Shown here piece after piece: positions 35,418 through 45,390 of a stretch of DNA of 64,000 nt (positions within the stretch are counted from its first letter, which is position 1; every line of letters begins with the position of its first letter). A program made the translations under genes and the position numbers. The notes beneath the pieces are model-generated. The model saw only the letters and a list, made by a program, of their open reading frames with translations. It was not told where the DNA came from and searched no databases. The DNA is from DASXMT01 sp963812965 (GTDB lineage: Bacteria; Actinomycetota; Acidimicrobiia; Acidimicrobiales; RAAP-2), in contig CAWEXG010000005.1 of NCBI GenBank assembly GCA_963812965.1, forward strand, positions 62,001 through 126,000. The letters are read 5' to 3'.

Positions 35418-36178
35418 GGCTCGTCCTGTGCCCGAGGTGCGCCCAGTGCCCGAGATGCACCGTGTCGTGGTGCGTTGTCGTGCGTCGCTGCACCCGGTGC
35501 CGGCAGGACATGGATCCAACGGCTCACGGTTGCCTCCAGATCCTGGATGGCTGCGGTGATCAGGCGTCGCCCCTCGTCGACTGATGCGCCGGTGGGATCA
35601 CCGAGCACGCCGTTCTCGCTGACAGCGCGGACCCCCTCTGCCCGCAGGGTTGGGAGAAGCTCGGTGATCGGCGCTGTGTTCCCAACTTCGGCGCGGTAGG
35701 CCATCACTCGTTTCGGCGCCAGCGCCATCATGAGCGACGTCTCCACCCGCCCGGCATGTCCGTCACCGCTCCACCGTGGTGCCCACGCCCGTACGTCCCG
35801 ACCTTCGGATCGAAGCCGTTGCACCGCCCGGTTCACCGCCTCGGCGTTCCCGCCGTGGGTGGAGATCAACAGCATCCGCCCGTAGGTGTCGGTTCCCGAA
35901 CGTCCCAGCTCCACCAGAAGCAGCTCCACCGCTTCCTGCCCGATCGACACCGTGCCCGGGAAGTCGGCGTGCTCGCCGCTCGATCCGTAGGACAGCGCCG
36001 GGGCGACCACCACGTCAGACCGCCGGCGTGCCAATCCTTCGGCGATGGCCTCGGCGATATCCGTATCGGTGGTCAACGGAAGATGAGGACCGTGCTGCTC
36101 GGTGGAGCCCACCGGGACGACGAGCACTCCGGTACCGACATCGGGCCAGGGAAGGTCACGGAGACAGCGAGGGTTCAT
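35414..36178 (-). CDS. mftE: Mycofactocin precursor peptidase MftE (creatininase family)
   Basis: MftE cleaves the modified MftA peptide to release the C-terminal Val-Tyr-derived core (AHDP). The creatininase family metal site appears as VGSTEQHGPHLPLTTDTDIAEAIAE, with SYGSSGEHADFPGTVSIG and STHGGNAEAVNRAVQRL following. The C-terminal 25 residues are variable. It overlaps the ETF beta stop by 4 bp upstream. The length is normal. Confidence 0.9.
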   Translation of the reverse strand: MNPRCLRDLPWPDVGTGVLVVPVGSTEQHGPHLPLTTDTDIAEAIAEGLARRRSDVVVAPALSYGSSGEHADFPGTVSIGQEAVELLLVELGRSGTDTYGRMLLISTHGGNAEAVNRAVQRLRSEGRDVRAWAPRWSGDGHAGRVETSLMMALAPKRVMAYRAEVGNTAPITELLPTLRAEGVRAVSENGVLGDPTGASVDEGRRLITAAIQDLEATVSRWIHVLPAPGAATHDNAPRHGASRALGAPRAQDEP

Positions 36179-37344
36179 GGCGCCACCTGGCCACTGTCTA
36201 CCCGCCCACTGTCCACCTCGCCACTGCCGTCATCCGGCTTGGGGTTGGCTCCGGGCTCGGCGAGGTAGCCGTTACGTTCCAAGAACGCCAGTAGGGCGTC
36301 GGCCGCCTCGCCGGCGCTGACCGGCCCGATGATGGTGGGGGGGTCATGAGCGACCAGGGCGCCGGTGAGGGCGAGCAGCCGTTGGCGCGGCTCGCTCCCC
36401 TCGGGGGGAGGGAGCACCCGGGTTCGTGGCCGGTACGGGGTGGCATGTCCGGACACGACCGTTGCGGCACGGCTCACAGCACCGTCGTTCTCGGAAACAG
36501 CGGCACGCCCAGCCGCCACAGGAACAGCCGCCACAGGAACAGCCGCCACAGGAACAGCCGCCACAGGAACAGTCGCACGCCTCGCAGCGATGCTCGCCGG
36601 GAGCGATGTCCGGCGCAGCCTGACCCCCGCTCCCTCCACCGAGCACACTGCCGGTCGGGGCACTCGAAGACGCTCGCGCCGGCCACCGTCGAGCCGGCGT
36701 TCGGCGAGCAACGCACCGTCCACCGGCTCCAAGCTGACCAAGCCGAGAGCCTGGGCGGCGCCGAGCTCGTGGGCGAGCTGAGCCGGGAACGCGCCCGTAC
36801 CCCGGTCGGTGGACCGGTCTCCGCACACCACCACCGCCGGTACGACGCCGGTACGTGCCCGGTCGGTGCACACCGCGGTAGCGACGGCCCGGGCCAACGA
36901 CCGTTCGTCATCGGCGAGGTCGTCCAGGTAGGTCTGCGACGAGCTCAGACCCGACTCGTTGCTGCCGGCAGGACCACTGTCGACCGGCGGCCACGGGATA
37001 CGCAGGACGTCGGCACCCAGCGCCAGCATCTCCCGCAGCATGTCCTCGACGCTATCCGGTCCGGCGGTGACCACCAACACACGGCCGGACCATGCTTCGG
37101 CGATCCGGAGAGCGTGCTCCACGGCGGCGGTGTCGGCAGCAGAGAGCCCGATGTCATGGACGTCGCGGCTTACGTGCCCAGTCAGCGGGTCGATATCGGG
37201 ATGGAGGTCGGTGTAGCGCACACAAGCAACCACGAGAGGTGAGGACGTGTCCGCTGTTGAAGACCGGCCCGCTGCAGTTGTACGAGAAGAAGCTGTACCA
37301 GAGGAGCCGACTTCAGTCGGAGCAGAGTCACCCATCCCGCTCAC
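36175..37344 (-). CDS. Mycofactocin-locus electron transfer flavoprotein beta-like subunit
   Basis: The protein resembles EtfB/FixA: VVACVRYTDLHPDIDPLTGHV, GLSAADTAAVEHALRIAE and VPAVVVCGDRSTDRGTGAFPAQLAHELG, with the late EPVDGALLAERRLDGGRRERLRV segment. It is unusual in having an N-terminal Ser/Thr extension, a run of four VPVAA repeats after residue 250, and a C-terminal VDSG tail. EtfB binds AMP and pairs with EtfA, which lies upstream. ATG overlaps the fixX-like stop. It likely passes electrons from mycofactocin-linked dehydrogenases to FixC; that role is inference. Confidence 0.8.
   Translation of the reverse strand: MSGMGDSAPTEVGSSGTASSRTTAAGRSSTADTSSPLVVACVRYTDLHPDIDPLTGHVSRDVHDIGLSAADTAAVEHALRIAEAWSGRVLVVTAGPDSVEDMLREMLALGADVLRIPWPPVDSGPAGSNESGLSSSQTYLDDLADDERSLARAVATAVCTDRARTGVVPAVVVCGDRSTDRGTGAFPAQLAHELGAAQALGLVSLEPVDGALLAERRLDGGRRERLRVPRPAVCSVEGAGVRLRRTSLPASIAARRATVPVAAVPVAAVPVAAVPVAAGRAAVSENDGAVSRAATVVSGHATPYRPRTRVLPPPEGSEPRQRLLALTGALVAHDPPTIIGPVSAGEAADALLAFLERNGYLAEPGANPKPDDGSGEVDSGRVDSGQVAP
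36510..36569. repeat. 15-bp tandem repeat, four perfect copies, in the ETF beta gene
   Basis: CAGCCGCCACAGGAA is repeated four times on the plus strand and encodes VPVAA units on the minus strand. The copies are identical, so the array is young. Confidence 0.95.
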
Positions 37345-37748
37345 CCATGCCGGAAGACGACGCCGTGGCCGCCGTCAGGGTAGGTCCAGGTGATGGCCCC
37401 GTCGCTGTTGCACACCATGTAACAGGTCCCGCACTCGAAGCACTCCTCGTAGTTGAAGAGGATGCCGCCGTCGGCAGTTGGGGCGAACAGGTTGGCGGGG
37501 CACGCTGTCACGCACTCTTTGGTCGTGCACGACCGGCAGATGTCCGAGTCGACGGCGATGTGGGCTCGTGCACCGACCCGGAAATCGACCGTGGCCATGC
37601 GCTCCTCGAACGAGATCCCTTGGTAGCGGAGCTCGAGCCGGGGGGCGTGGACGGCGCCGTGCTCAGGTCGTGACGAGGGAACGGGGCCGTGGGCCGAGCT
37701 GCTGCCCGGCGAGTCGGCGGGGACAGAGTCAGGGGATGGTGTGCTCAA
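37341..37748 (-). CDS. fixX: FixX-like ferredoxin
   Basis: This small iron-sulfur partner of FixC-type quinone reductases has two cysteine groups, DICRSCTTKECVTACPANLF and NYEECFECGTCYMVCNSDGAITW, which match FixX ferredoxins, followed by YPDGGHGVVFRHG. The start is uncertain. TTG 37748 overlaps the fixC-like stop but gives a 45-residue Pro/Ser-rich extension; the ATG in EERMATVDF near 37593 trims the normal FixX N-terminus. It lies between fixC and ETF beta, as in fixABCX groups. Confidence 0.8.
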   Translation of the reverse strand: MSTPSPDSVPADSPGSSSAHGPVPSSRPEHGAVHAPRLELRYQGISFEERMATVDFRVGARAHIAVDSDICRSCTTKECVTACPANLFAPTADGGILFNYEECFECGTCYMVCNSDGAITWTYPDGGHGVVFRHG

Positions 37749-39056
37749 CCGAAGATCCTCGCTGCTCTGAGCGTGTCCGCCGCCAGCTGGCGGAGCTTCA
37801 CGCCGTGGCGCGCCGCCGTCTGCCTGGCCACCCGAAGCCCTCCTGGTTTCGGCACGGGGTTGGTCACGGTGAACATGCTCTCCACCAGGTCGCAGACCAG
37901 CCCGGGATAGCGCTGCTGCACCCGGTCCGAGAGCACGAGGGCTGGTGCTCGACGGAACCGCTTGTGGTCGGCGAGGACGAACTGCTGCTCGAGGTCGGCG
38001 CGGTAGGAGGCCAGCCCCGCCTTCGGACACGTCGCCGGCGGCGATGGCCCGATCGGCGGCCCGGCCGGCGGCGTACCCGGACCCGATGGCGAAGTTGACT
38101 CCCTCGAGCCACAGGCCCGCAGCGAGCGTCATCGCCGCTGCGTCGCCGGCGATCAGCATCCCGTCCATCGCCAGTGGGGGCATGGTGTCGTACCCGCCCT
38201 CGGGGATCAGGTGGGCGCTGTACTCCTTGACCGTGGCACCACGCAGGTACGGGGCGACGGACGGATGCGTCTTTCAGCTCGGTGATGATCTCCTCGGGTC
38301 GCACGCCGGACCGGGCCAGGTGGGGCAGCGAGAGGACCACGCCGACCGCCACCGATTCGGCGTTGGTATAGAGGAATCCCCCACCGGGAATGCCCCGGGT
38401 GCATCCGAGCATCTCGATGTCCACGCCCTCGTGGGCGTGCACCCCGAAGCGCTCGTTGATGACCTCGTGGGGAGGGCGAGTACCTCCTTGACGCCGAGCG
38501 TGTGGTGCTCCGCTTCGGCCTGGGGCAGCAGTCCTGCCTCTTTGGCCAGGAACGAGTTGACGCCGTCACAGGCGATGACCAACTTCGCCGGCAGATCGCC
38601 GTCCGGGTGGTCGGTCCGCACGCCCACGACCGCACCGGCCCGGTCTCTGAGCAGCCCGGTGGCAACGGTCGAGGTGAGCAGTTGGGCTCCGGCATCGACG
38701 GCCTTGGCTGCCAGCCAGCTGTCGAAGTCGGCCCGGTAGGTGGTCATCCCGTTGTAGGGAACCTCGCCCCACGCTTCCGATCGGTAGTCGATGGAGAGCG
38801 ACTGGCGACCGGTCATCACCATGGTGGATCGACGGACGACCCACCGCTCCACTGGGACCTCGTTCCACCATCCCGGGACGATGTCGTCGAGGACACGCCC
38901 GTAGACGACACCGCCGTAGACGTTCTTCGAGCCAGGGTACGGCCCACGCTCGAGCAGGACCGTCGTACGTCCGGCTCGAGCCAGGGCCAGCGCTGCCGCC
39001 GATCCGGCCGGTCCAGCGCCAACCACGACCACGTCGACAGGTGGAGCCTCAGGCAT
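37745..39056 (-). pseudogene. fixC: FixC-like flavoprotein:quinone oxidoreductase, three apparent frameshifts
   Basis: The N-terminus is a clear FAD fold (DVVVVGAGPAGSAAALALARAG, then GPYPGSKNVYGGVVYG) of the geranylgeranyl-reductase/ETF-QO-like FixC group. Homology continues over three frames: HAHEGVDIEMLGCTRGIPGGGF, then PPLAMDGMLIAGDAAAM and LVCDLVESMFTVTNPVPKPGG. The shifts are a missing base near 38477 and extra bases near 38265 and 38019. If these are sequencing errors the protein is about 437 residues and intact. It would pass ETF electrons to quinone. Confidence 0.8.
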
Positions 39057-40078
39057 GGGATCTCTCCTCTTGAACCGGGATGTCGAAACGACGGGCCAGC
39101 TCCGCCAACAGCCCGGCAGCGTCGGTCACCAGCCCTAAGTCGGCCATGGCGGTCATCGGGCACGAGGGGTCGGTGTTCACGCTGACGATGTGGCGAGGGT
39201 TGCCGACGCCCCCGACGTGTTGGGACGCACCCGAGATCCCCAACGCCACGTAGAGCTCGGGATCGATGGTGACGCCGGTGGTGCCGATCTGGCGTTCGTA
39301 CCCGGTCCACCCGGCGTCAGTGGCCACTCGGGTGGCACCGGCGGACGCACGCAGCGCAGTAGCGACGGCGCCCAGGAGGGTGAAGACGGCGCGTCCACCG
39401 GTATCGCCGGCATCTCGGTGGACGAGACCGGCGCCACCGCTGATCACCCGTGTGGCGTCGGCCAGGTCCATGGTGGCCGGGTCCGGCTCGAGCACCTCGA
39501 GCACCTCGGGGTCGGGGACGACGACGGCCTGGCCGTCGCCGGCCAGCTCTACCGGACGCATCGGTTGGCGGTGTTCCACCGGCGTGACGGTTCGGACCCC
39601 GGGGATCATGGTGGCGACGGCCGGGCCGTCGACGGTCACCGGGACGAGGACGCGGTCGTCGAGCCGGGAGAGCTGCGCTGTGCAGCCGGCACGACCGTTG
39701 TCTCGGACGGTCAGCTCCACCATGACGGCACCGGCCAGCAACGGCCGGTCGAGCACCGCTGCCAGACGGGGGGCCAGGTCGCGGCCGTCCGGCGATGCCG
39801 GCAGCACCAGCAGGGGGACGTCAGCGACCATCGGCGCCAGGGCGTGTGCCAGCGAGCCGGCTCGGAGCCCCGGTCCTGTGTCGCACCACCACGCTTGCTC
39901 GGCGGTGGTGAGTGAGTCGGCTGCGGCTTGTGCACCGGAGCCCGACCACCAGCACCGAGCCGCCTGCTTCCGCCGCCGCCCCATCGGCGCCGAGAGGCAG
40001 TTGGCCCGACCGGGCCACCACGATGGCCAGGGGGCGTTCGGTGGGGAAGAGGTCCGTTGCAGCAGAGCTCGAGCTCAT
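39049..40078 (-). CDS. Mycofactocin-locus electron transfer flavoprotein alpha-like subunit (one apparent frameshift)
   Basis: The C-terminal half has the EtfA FAD-binding signature: RASAGATRVATDAGWTGYERQIGTTGVTIDPELYVALGISGASQHVGGV and VNTDPSCPMTAMADLGLV. The N-terminal domain begins MSSSSAATDLFPTERPLAIVVARSG. The two halves are in different frames; one extra G near 39943 accounts for this. ATG 40078 overlaps the OYE stop by 4 bp, and the end overlaps the fixC-like start. It pairs with the ETF beta gene downstream. Confidence 0.82.
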
Positions 40079-42221
40079 AGGGATACCGCCACCCGATGTC
40101 CTTCGATGACGGCGGCGTGGGCTCGACGAGGAGCCAAGCAGTCGCCGACACGGTGTACAGGGAAGTCGGACCCTCGCAGCTGGAGCCACAGCGTGTTCTC
40201 GACCTGCTGGTGGACGGCGCAGACCACCCAGTCGCACCGGCGTTGCTCATCGCGTCCGGTGGGATGGTGCTGCAGGGTGAGGACCACCCCACCATCTCTA
40301 TCAGCGTCGTCGGCGACAGCCATGGGGACCAGATCGGTGCTCTGGCGAACTCCCTTGGCGTGTGCTTTCACGTTCCACGTCTCCATGTCGAGGGTGATGC
40401 CCAGATCTTGGCCCACCACCATGCCGTTGGTCACCACCTCGACCCGGCATCCCCGGTCGGCCAAGAGCTCCGCCGTGGCCGTCGCCTGGTGGAACCCGAG
40501 CTCGTCGACGAGCACGACATCCCCGGACGGTGCCACCCTTCCTTCCAACACGTCTCGAACATCGACCACCCGGGGATGCCTCCCGGGCTCACCATCTCCG
40601 CCGGTTCCCGCCGCCCACCAGGGCGTCGACGGACGCGCTCCGGTGGCCAGCACCACGGCGTCTGGGCGAGCGTCCCGGAGAAAGGCGGCATCCGCCTCGC
40701 ACCCGGTTCTGATGTCGATATCGAGGCGCTGGGCGTGGGCGATCAGGTTGCGCACGATGTCGAGGAACTCGGCTCGGCTGGGGACGCCGGCGGCAACGAC
40801 CACCTGTCCGCCGAGTCGCTCGCTCCGCTCCACCAGGGTGACCCGGTGCCCCCGTTCGGCTGCTGTCACCGCCGCCTGGAGTCCACCGGGTCCGCCGCCG
40901 ACGACCAAGACGCTCAAGCGCCGGCCGGAGTGGCGCCGGAGGGGAACCGGGACGGCCTCCCGCCCGGTGCGCGGGTTCTCGATGCACCCCAGCCAACGGT
41001 TCAGTCCCATCCGCCCGACGCACTCCTGGTTGCACGACAGGCAGCTCCGGATCTCGGTGGCGTGTCCGGACCGGGCCTTGGCGGCGAAGTCGGCGTCGGC
41101 GATCTGGCCGCGGACCACGCCGACCAGGTCGCACTGGCCGGCCTCGATGGCTCGGTCTGCTTGGAGGGGGTCCTTGAAGCGGCCTACGCCGATGACGGGG
41201 ATGTGCACGGCATCGCGGATGGCACTGGGGATGAACATGGCGTAGCCGGGAGGGATCTGCATGCTCGCCTCGATCATGTACAGCGTCGCCGTGGCCACTC
41301 CGATCGACGTGTTGATGTAGTCGATCTTTGCTCTTGGCCCGTCTGGGGCCCCAACCCCGGACTCCTCCGCACAGCGGGATCCCGTCCCCGCGGCGGCCGT
41401 GGCTCCCCCGTCCCTGACGCCGCTCCCGTCCCGACGCCGCCCCGCCCTGACCCGCTCCCGCCCCCGTCGACCCCTCCACCGTCGAGCATCCGAGCCACCG
41501 CCACCGCATCGTCGATAGTGGTGCCGTCCTCGATCAGCTCGTCACCACAGAGACGCACCCCCAGGACCCGGTCCGGTCCGATCGCCGCTCTGACCGCGTC
41601 GACGATCTCGAACAACAGCCTGGCCCTGTTGGCCAGTGAGCCGCCGTACTGGTCACGCCGGTGGTTGGTCGCCAACGACAAGAAGCCCCGGACGATGGAC
41701 GAGTGCGAACACTGCAGCTCTACCCCGTCGAACCCGCCGGCGATACAGTGCTCCGCCACTGCCGCGTAGCCCGCCACGATCTCCCGTATCTCGTGCTCCT
41801 CCACCGCCTTGGGTACTTCCCGGAAGAGAGGGTCGGGGACCGGGCTGGGAGCCCACACCGGCAGCCGGGAGTACATGCTCGACGCCTGTCCACCGTTGTG
41901 GTTGATCTGGGCCAGGATCGGCACGTCGTAAGCGTGGACGGCGTCGGTGATGCGCCGGTAGCCGGGGATGACAGCCGGGTTGAAACCGTGGATCAGCTTC
42001 TCGTACGGCCAGTCGGTGGGGTGGGTGGAGTGCTCCTCGGTGATGATCAGCCCGGCCCCGCCGGCTGCTCGTGCCGCGTAGTAGGCGGCGTGCTGCTCGG
42101 TGGGCATCCCATCGGCGGCGTAGTTGGTCAGGTGAGCCGAGAAGACGATCCGGTTGCTCACGGTCAGAGGACCGATCTGCAACGGGTTGAACAGGTACCG
42201 GTAGTGACCCGCGCTGCTCAC
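40075..42221 (-). pseudogene. Mycofactocin-system FadH/OYE-type flavoenzyme, split by a 146-bp insertion
   Basis: The N-terminal part is an FMN TIM barrel of the Old Yellow Enzyme family: FNPLQIGPLTVSNRIVFSAH, NHNGGQASSMYSRLPVWAPSP and GGFDGVELQCSHSSIVRGFLS. The C-terminal part has CLSCNQECVGR for the 4Fe-4S cluster and a second flavin/NAD fold (LSVLVVGGGPGGLQAAVTAAERGH), as in 2,4-dienoyl-CoA reductase. Between LDGGGVD and YINTSIGVAT lies an inserted element; its removal rejoins both parts in frame (about 667 residues). As sequenced, full-length protein cannot be made. Confidence 0.85.
41325..41470 (-). mobile_element. 146-bp miniature element with 5-bp target duplication inside the OYE gene
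   Basis: The element is flanked by GTCGA at 41320-41324 and 41466-41470. Cutting out 146 bp restores an exact reading frame and a family-typical sequence (GGGVDYINTSIG). It contains the hairpin GTCTGGGG-CCCCAA-CCCCGGAC and G-rich flanks, and has no coding capacity. Related copies occur near 45.3 and 45.4 kb. It resembles a MITE or REP-like element mobilised in trans; no transposase is in the window. Confidence 0.7.
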
Positions 42222-42310
42222 GAGAGTCTCGGCAGACAGATCGTTGAGAACCCCAACGAAGAGAGAAGGAAACCGGTTCCTGTGTACACGGTATCAGGTC
42301 GGTCCCAGGC

Positions 42311-43119
42311 TCAGCGGGCAGTGGCGCCGGCGTCGACGGTCATGGTCAGCCCGGTGACGTACTTCGCCTCGTCCGAAGCGAGGAAGACGACGGTGTTGGA
42401 GATGTCCCCCGGCTCGACGCTCTCCACGGGCAGCGAGTTCATCAGGATGGGGCCGAGATCGGGGTGCTCCTCGATGAGAGAGCTCATGGCATGCAAGCCC
42501 TCGAGCAAGGGGGTCTGCACCCCGGTGGGGTGGATGGTGTTGACCCGAACGCTGTGCTCGGCCAGCTCATTGGCCAGCACGCGCATGATGCCGACGACGC
42601 CGTGCTTCGCTGCTGCATAGGGAGCCAGGAACGGCTGGCCCTTCAAGCCGGCGGTGGAGCTGATCAGGATGAGGGCACCGCCTCCTGCCGCCACCACGTG
42701 GGGTGCCGTCACGGCACACGTGTTCCACACCCCGGTGAGGTTGATGTCGATGGTCTCCTGCCAGACCTGTGGGGTGACCTGGTCCCACGGCTGGAGGGTG
42801 CAGATGCCGGCGTTGGCGACCACGATGTCGATGGCGCCCAACGCCGACGCGCCCTCGTTCGCAGCGGCGCGCAGCGCGTCCAGGTCCCGCACATCGGCCG
42901 TTGCGGTCACCACCTGCCGGCCCGCTGCCTCCACGTGCTTGGCCGTCTCCTGGCCAGATCGGCGTTCGTGGCCATCGGGTAGATGGCCGAGGCCACGTCG
43001 TCGCAGATATCCACGGCGATGATGTCGGCGCCTTCCTCGGCCAGCCGGATGGCGTGGCTGCGCCCCTGGCCCCGGGCAGCGCCGGTGATGAACGCCACCT
43101 TTCCCTCGACCCGTCCCAT
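42311..43119 (-). CDS. Mycofactocin-coupled short-chain dehydrogenase (first SDR; one apparent frameshift)
   Basis: The sequence starts GRVEGKVAFITGAARGQGRSHAIRLAEEGADIIAVDICDD, the hallmark of mycofactocin-dependent SDRs, where ARGQGRSHA replaces the usual ARGIG. The body has VVANAGICTLQPWDQVT, ISSTAGLKGQPFLAPYAAAKHGVVGIMRV (YxxxK) and TGLTMTVDAGATAR. A single missing base near 42954 (between NADLA and ETAKHVEAAG) separates the two halves. The cofactor is expected to be tightly bound NAD reoxidised by mycofactocin. Confidence 0.88.
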
Positions 43120-43139
43120 GTGCTCGTCCCTTCGTTCGG

Positions 43140-43266
43140 TCCTGTCGGTCCTGCCGACCCTGTCCTGCGTCCCGGTTGGTCCTCTGGTCTTCTCGATCCT
43201 GTCCTGCGTCCCGGTTGGTCCTCTGGTCTTCTCGACCCTGTCCTGCGTCCCTACTGTTCCTCTGGT
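43140..43266. repeat. 39-bp intergenic tandem repeat upstream of the first mycofactocin SDR
   Basis: Nearly three copies of a 39-bp unit built on TCCTGCGTCCCGGTTGG and TCCTCTGGTCTTCTCGA fill the space between the OYE gene stop (43293) and the SDR start. No promoter or terminator is evident inside. The array probably forms spacer sequence in the operon transcript. Confidence 0.85.
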
Positions 43267-43292
43267 CCAGTTGTACTTCCGTAGCCGCCCGC

Positions 43293-45266
43293 TCAGCTCG
43301 TCCTCACGTCCTGGAGCTCCCGTCGCCCGGCCTGTCCACTACCGACCTCGAGTGCTCGTCGCCTACCCTCCAGGATGGCCTCGAGCACGGTGCGGGGTGC
43401 GACGCAGTCCCCGGCCCGCGGTGTGCCGGGACGGGCCAGGTAGAGCGACTCGTCGGGCACCCGGTGGCTGCAGTCGACCAGCACGGCACAGGTGATGGTG
43501 CGCTGCTCGCCGGTCCAGACGTCCTCGAGGACGGCGTGCCCATCGGTGACATGGCGGAACCGCGCTCGCAGCTCTCGCCGTACGCCGGCTCGGGCCAAGC
43601 GGGTGTTGGCGTCGGCCAGGTCGCCGCTCAGCGACAACAAGGTGCCTGCGATCTGGTCCGGTGTGACCAACGCCACGTCCCGACCACCTGCTGCCAGCCA
43701 CTCGGCGGCGCCGATGCCCACCGGACCTCCCACTGGGTCGTGGACCACGATGTCGCCAGGCGGGACATCGTCGAGGGTCTGTGTGAGAAGTGTCGCCACG
43801 TCGAGCACCGTGGTCGCCCCGTCCACTGGAAACCCGAGTGGTCCCGGCTCTGCTCCGGTGGTCAGCACGACAGCGCTGCCGTTCGCCATGGCGGTGTCGA
43901 GGTCATCCTCGGCCACCGTCGTCCCCGTCTGGAACGTGACGCCGAGGCGGTAGCACTCCGACTCGAGCCACTCCGGCAGTCGGGCCAGCCGCTCCCGGCC
44001 CGGCCCCACGGCTGCTGCCCGTAAGGCGCCCCCTACCCGCTGCGACTGTTCGGCCACCGTCACCTGGTGACCGCGTCCGGCGAGGACCCGGGCGCACTCC
44101 AGCCCGGCCGGACCACCGCCGACGATCAGGACGTCCCGAGCCGGGATGTCGGTGCCTTCCGGAGCCGGTTCGGTGGTCTCGTACCCGCTGCGAGGCTCGC
44201 CCACGCAGCTCACGATGGGGTTGCGGTTGTCCTGGACGTGGCAGGCCTGGTTGCAGAGGATGCACGGGCGGACCTGCTCGGGCTTTCCGGCACGTACCAG
44301 CTCCACCAGGCGGGGCTCGGCGATCTGGGCCCGGGTCATCTCCACCAGATCGGCAACGCCGGTGTCCAACGCCGACTGCGCCGCTGCCGGGTCCACCATG
44401 CTGCCTTGTAGGACCACGGGGACGCGTCCGGCTGCGGCCTGGCGCATCTGCATGCACAGCTCGGTGTTGAAGCCGGGCTCCGTGTGGGCATCCGGGCGGT
44501 AGGCCGAGACGGAGAACGGTCCGCCTCGCACCACGACCAACAGGTCGACCAACCCGGCCAGCTCGGCGACGTGCTCGCCGGCCTGCTCCGGGGTGACCCC
44601 GGCCCACGGCGCCAGCTCGTCGCAGCACAGCCGGAGCGACAGGAGCGAGCCGGCCGAAAGCTGCCGGCGGACGGCGGTGAGCACCTGGCGGGTGAGCAGC
44701 AGACGGTCCGCGCCGTAGGTGTCGGTCCGCAGGTTGGTCAGCCCGGAGTGGAACTGGCGGAGGAGAGAGGTGGGACCGACATCGATCTCCACACCGTCGA
44801 GCCCGGCGACAACGGCGGTCCGGGCAGCACTCGGCGAAGCCGGCGATCACGGCGTCGATCTCCTCGGTCTCCATCTCCGCCGGCATCTCCCTGCTCACCG
44901 CATCGGCCACGGGGGAGGGCGCCCACAGGACGGATTGGGAGTAGGCGCTCGATCCCTGGCCACCGGTGTGGCCGAGCCCGGCCAGCACCAGGGTGCCGTG
45001 CGGATGACAGGCGTTCGCCACCGCCGCCCAGCCCGGTCCGCACTGCTCGGCCAGCGGTGCCCGTTCGTAGGGCCAGTCGGACTCGTGCACCGACGCCGTC
45101 TCGGTCACGATCACCCCGGCACCCCCGGCGGCGCGCCGGGGTAGTAGGCCACGTGACGGTCCGAGATCTCCCGCCCTCGTCCCAGGTTGGTCACGTGCGG
45201 ACCGAAGACGACCCGGGATGGCGCGCTGTGGCCGCCGAGCGCAACGACATCGACGAGCGCCGGCAT
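43293..45266 (-). pseudogene. Mycofactocin-system FadH/OYE-type flavoenzyme 2, two apparent frameshifts
   Basis: This second OYE/FadH-like protein of about 657 residues when repaired has HSAPSRVVFGPHVTNLGRG at the start, ETASVHESDWPYERA, GLGHTGGQGSSAYSQSVLWAPSPVADAV, then CILCNQACHVQDNRNPIVSCVGEP (Fe-S cluster cysteines) and DVLIVGGGPAGLECARVLAGRGHQV. Frames change at a missing base near 45140 (YYARRAAGGAG expected) and an extra C near 44825 (ECCRTAVVAGLDGVEIDVG expected). ATG 45266 follows the mftC stop. It may be a true pseudogene or an error-affected intact gene. Confidence 0.82.
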
Positions 45267-45272
45267 ACCGGT

Positions 45273-45390
45273 GTTTTACTGCCCGTCTGGGGCCCCAACC
45301 CCAGACTCCTCCAGTGAGCGAGGTCCCCATCCCCGCTCCTGGCTGTGCTGTTCTGCCCCATCTGGAACTCCAACCCCAGACTCGAGGGGG
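45273..45390 (-). repeat. Hairpin repeat copies at the mftC 3' end
   Basis: Minus-strand GGAGGAGTCTGGGGTTGGGGCCCCAGACGGGC-like DNA lies at about 45273-45320, and a partial second copy (GAGTCTGGGGTTGGAGTTCC) at about 45365-45390. The first contains the perfect stem GTCTGGGG/CCCCAGAC and supplies the present mftC stop codon. It matches the element that splits the OYE gene. Confidence 0.8.
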
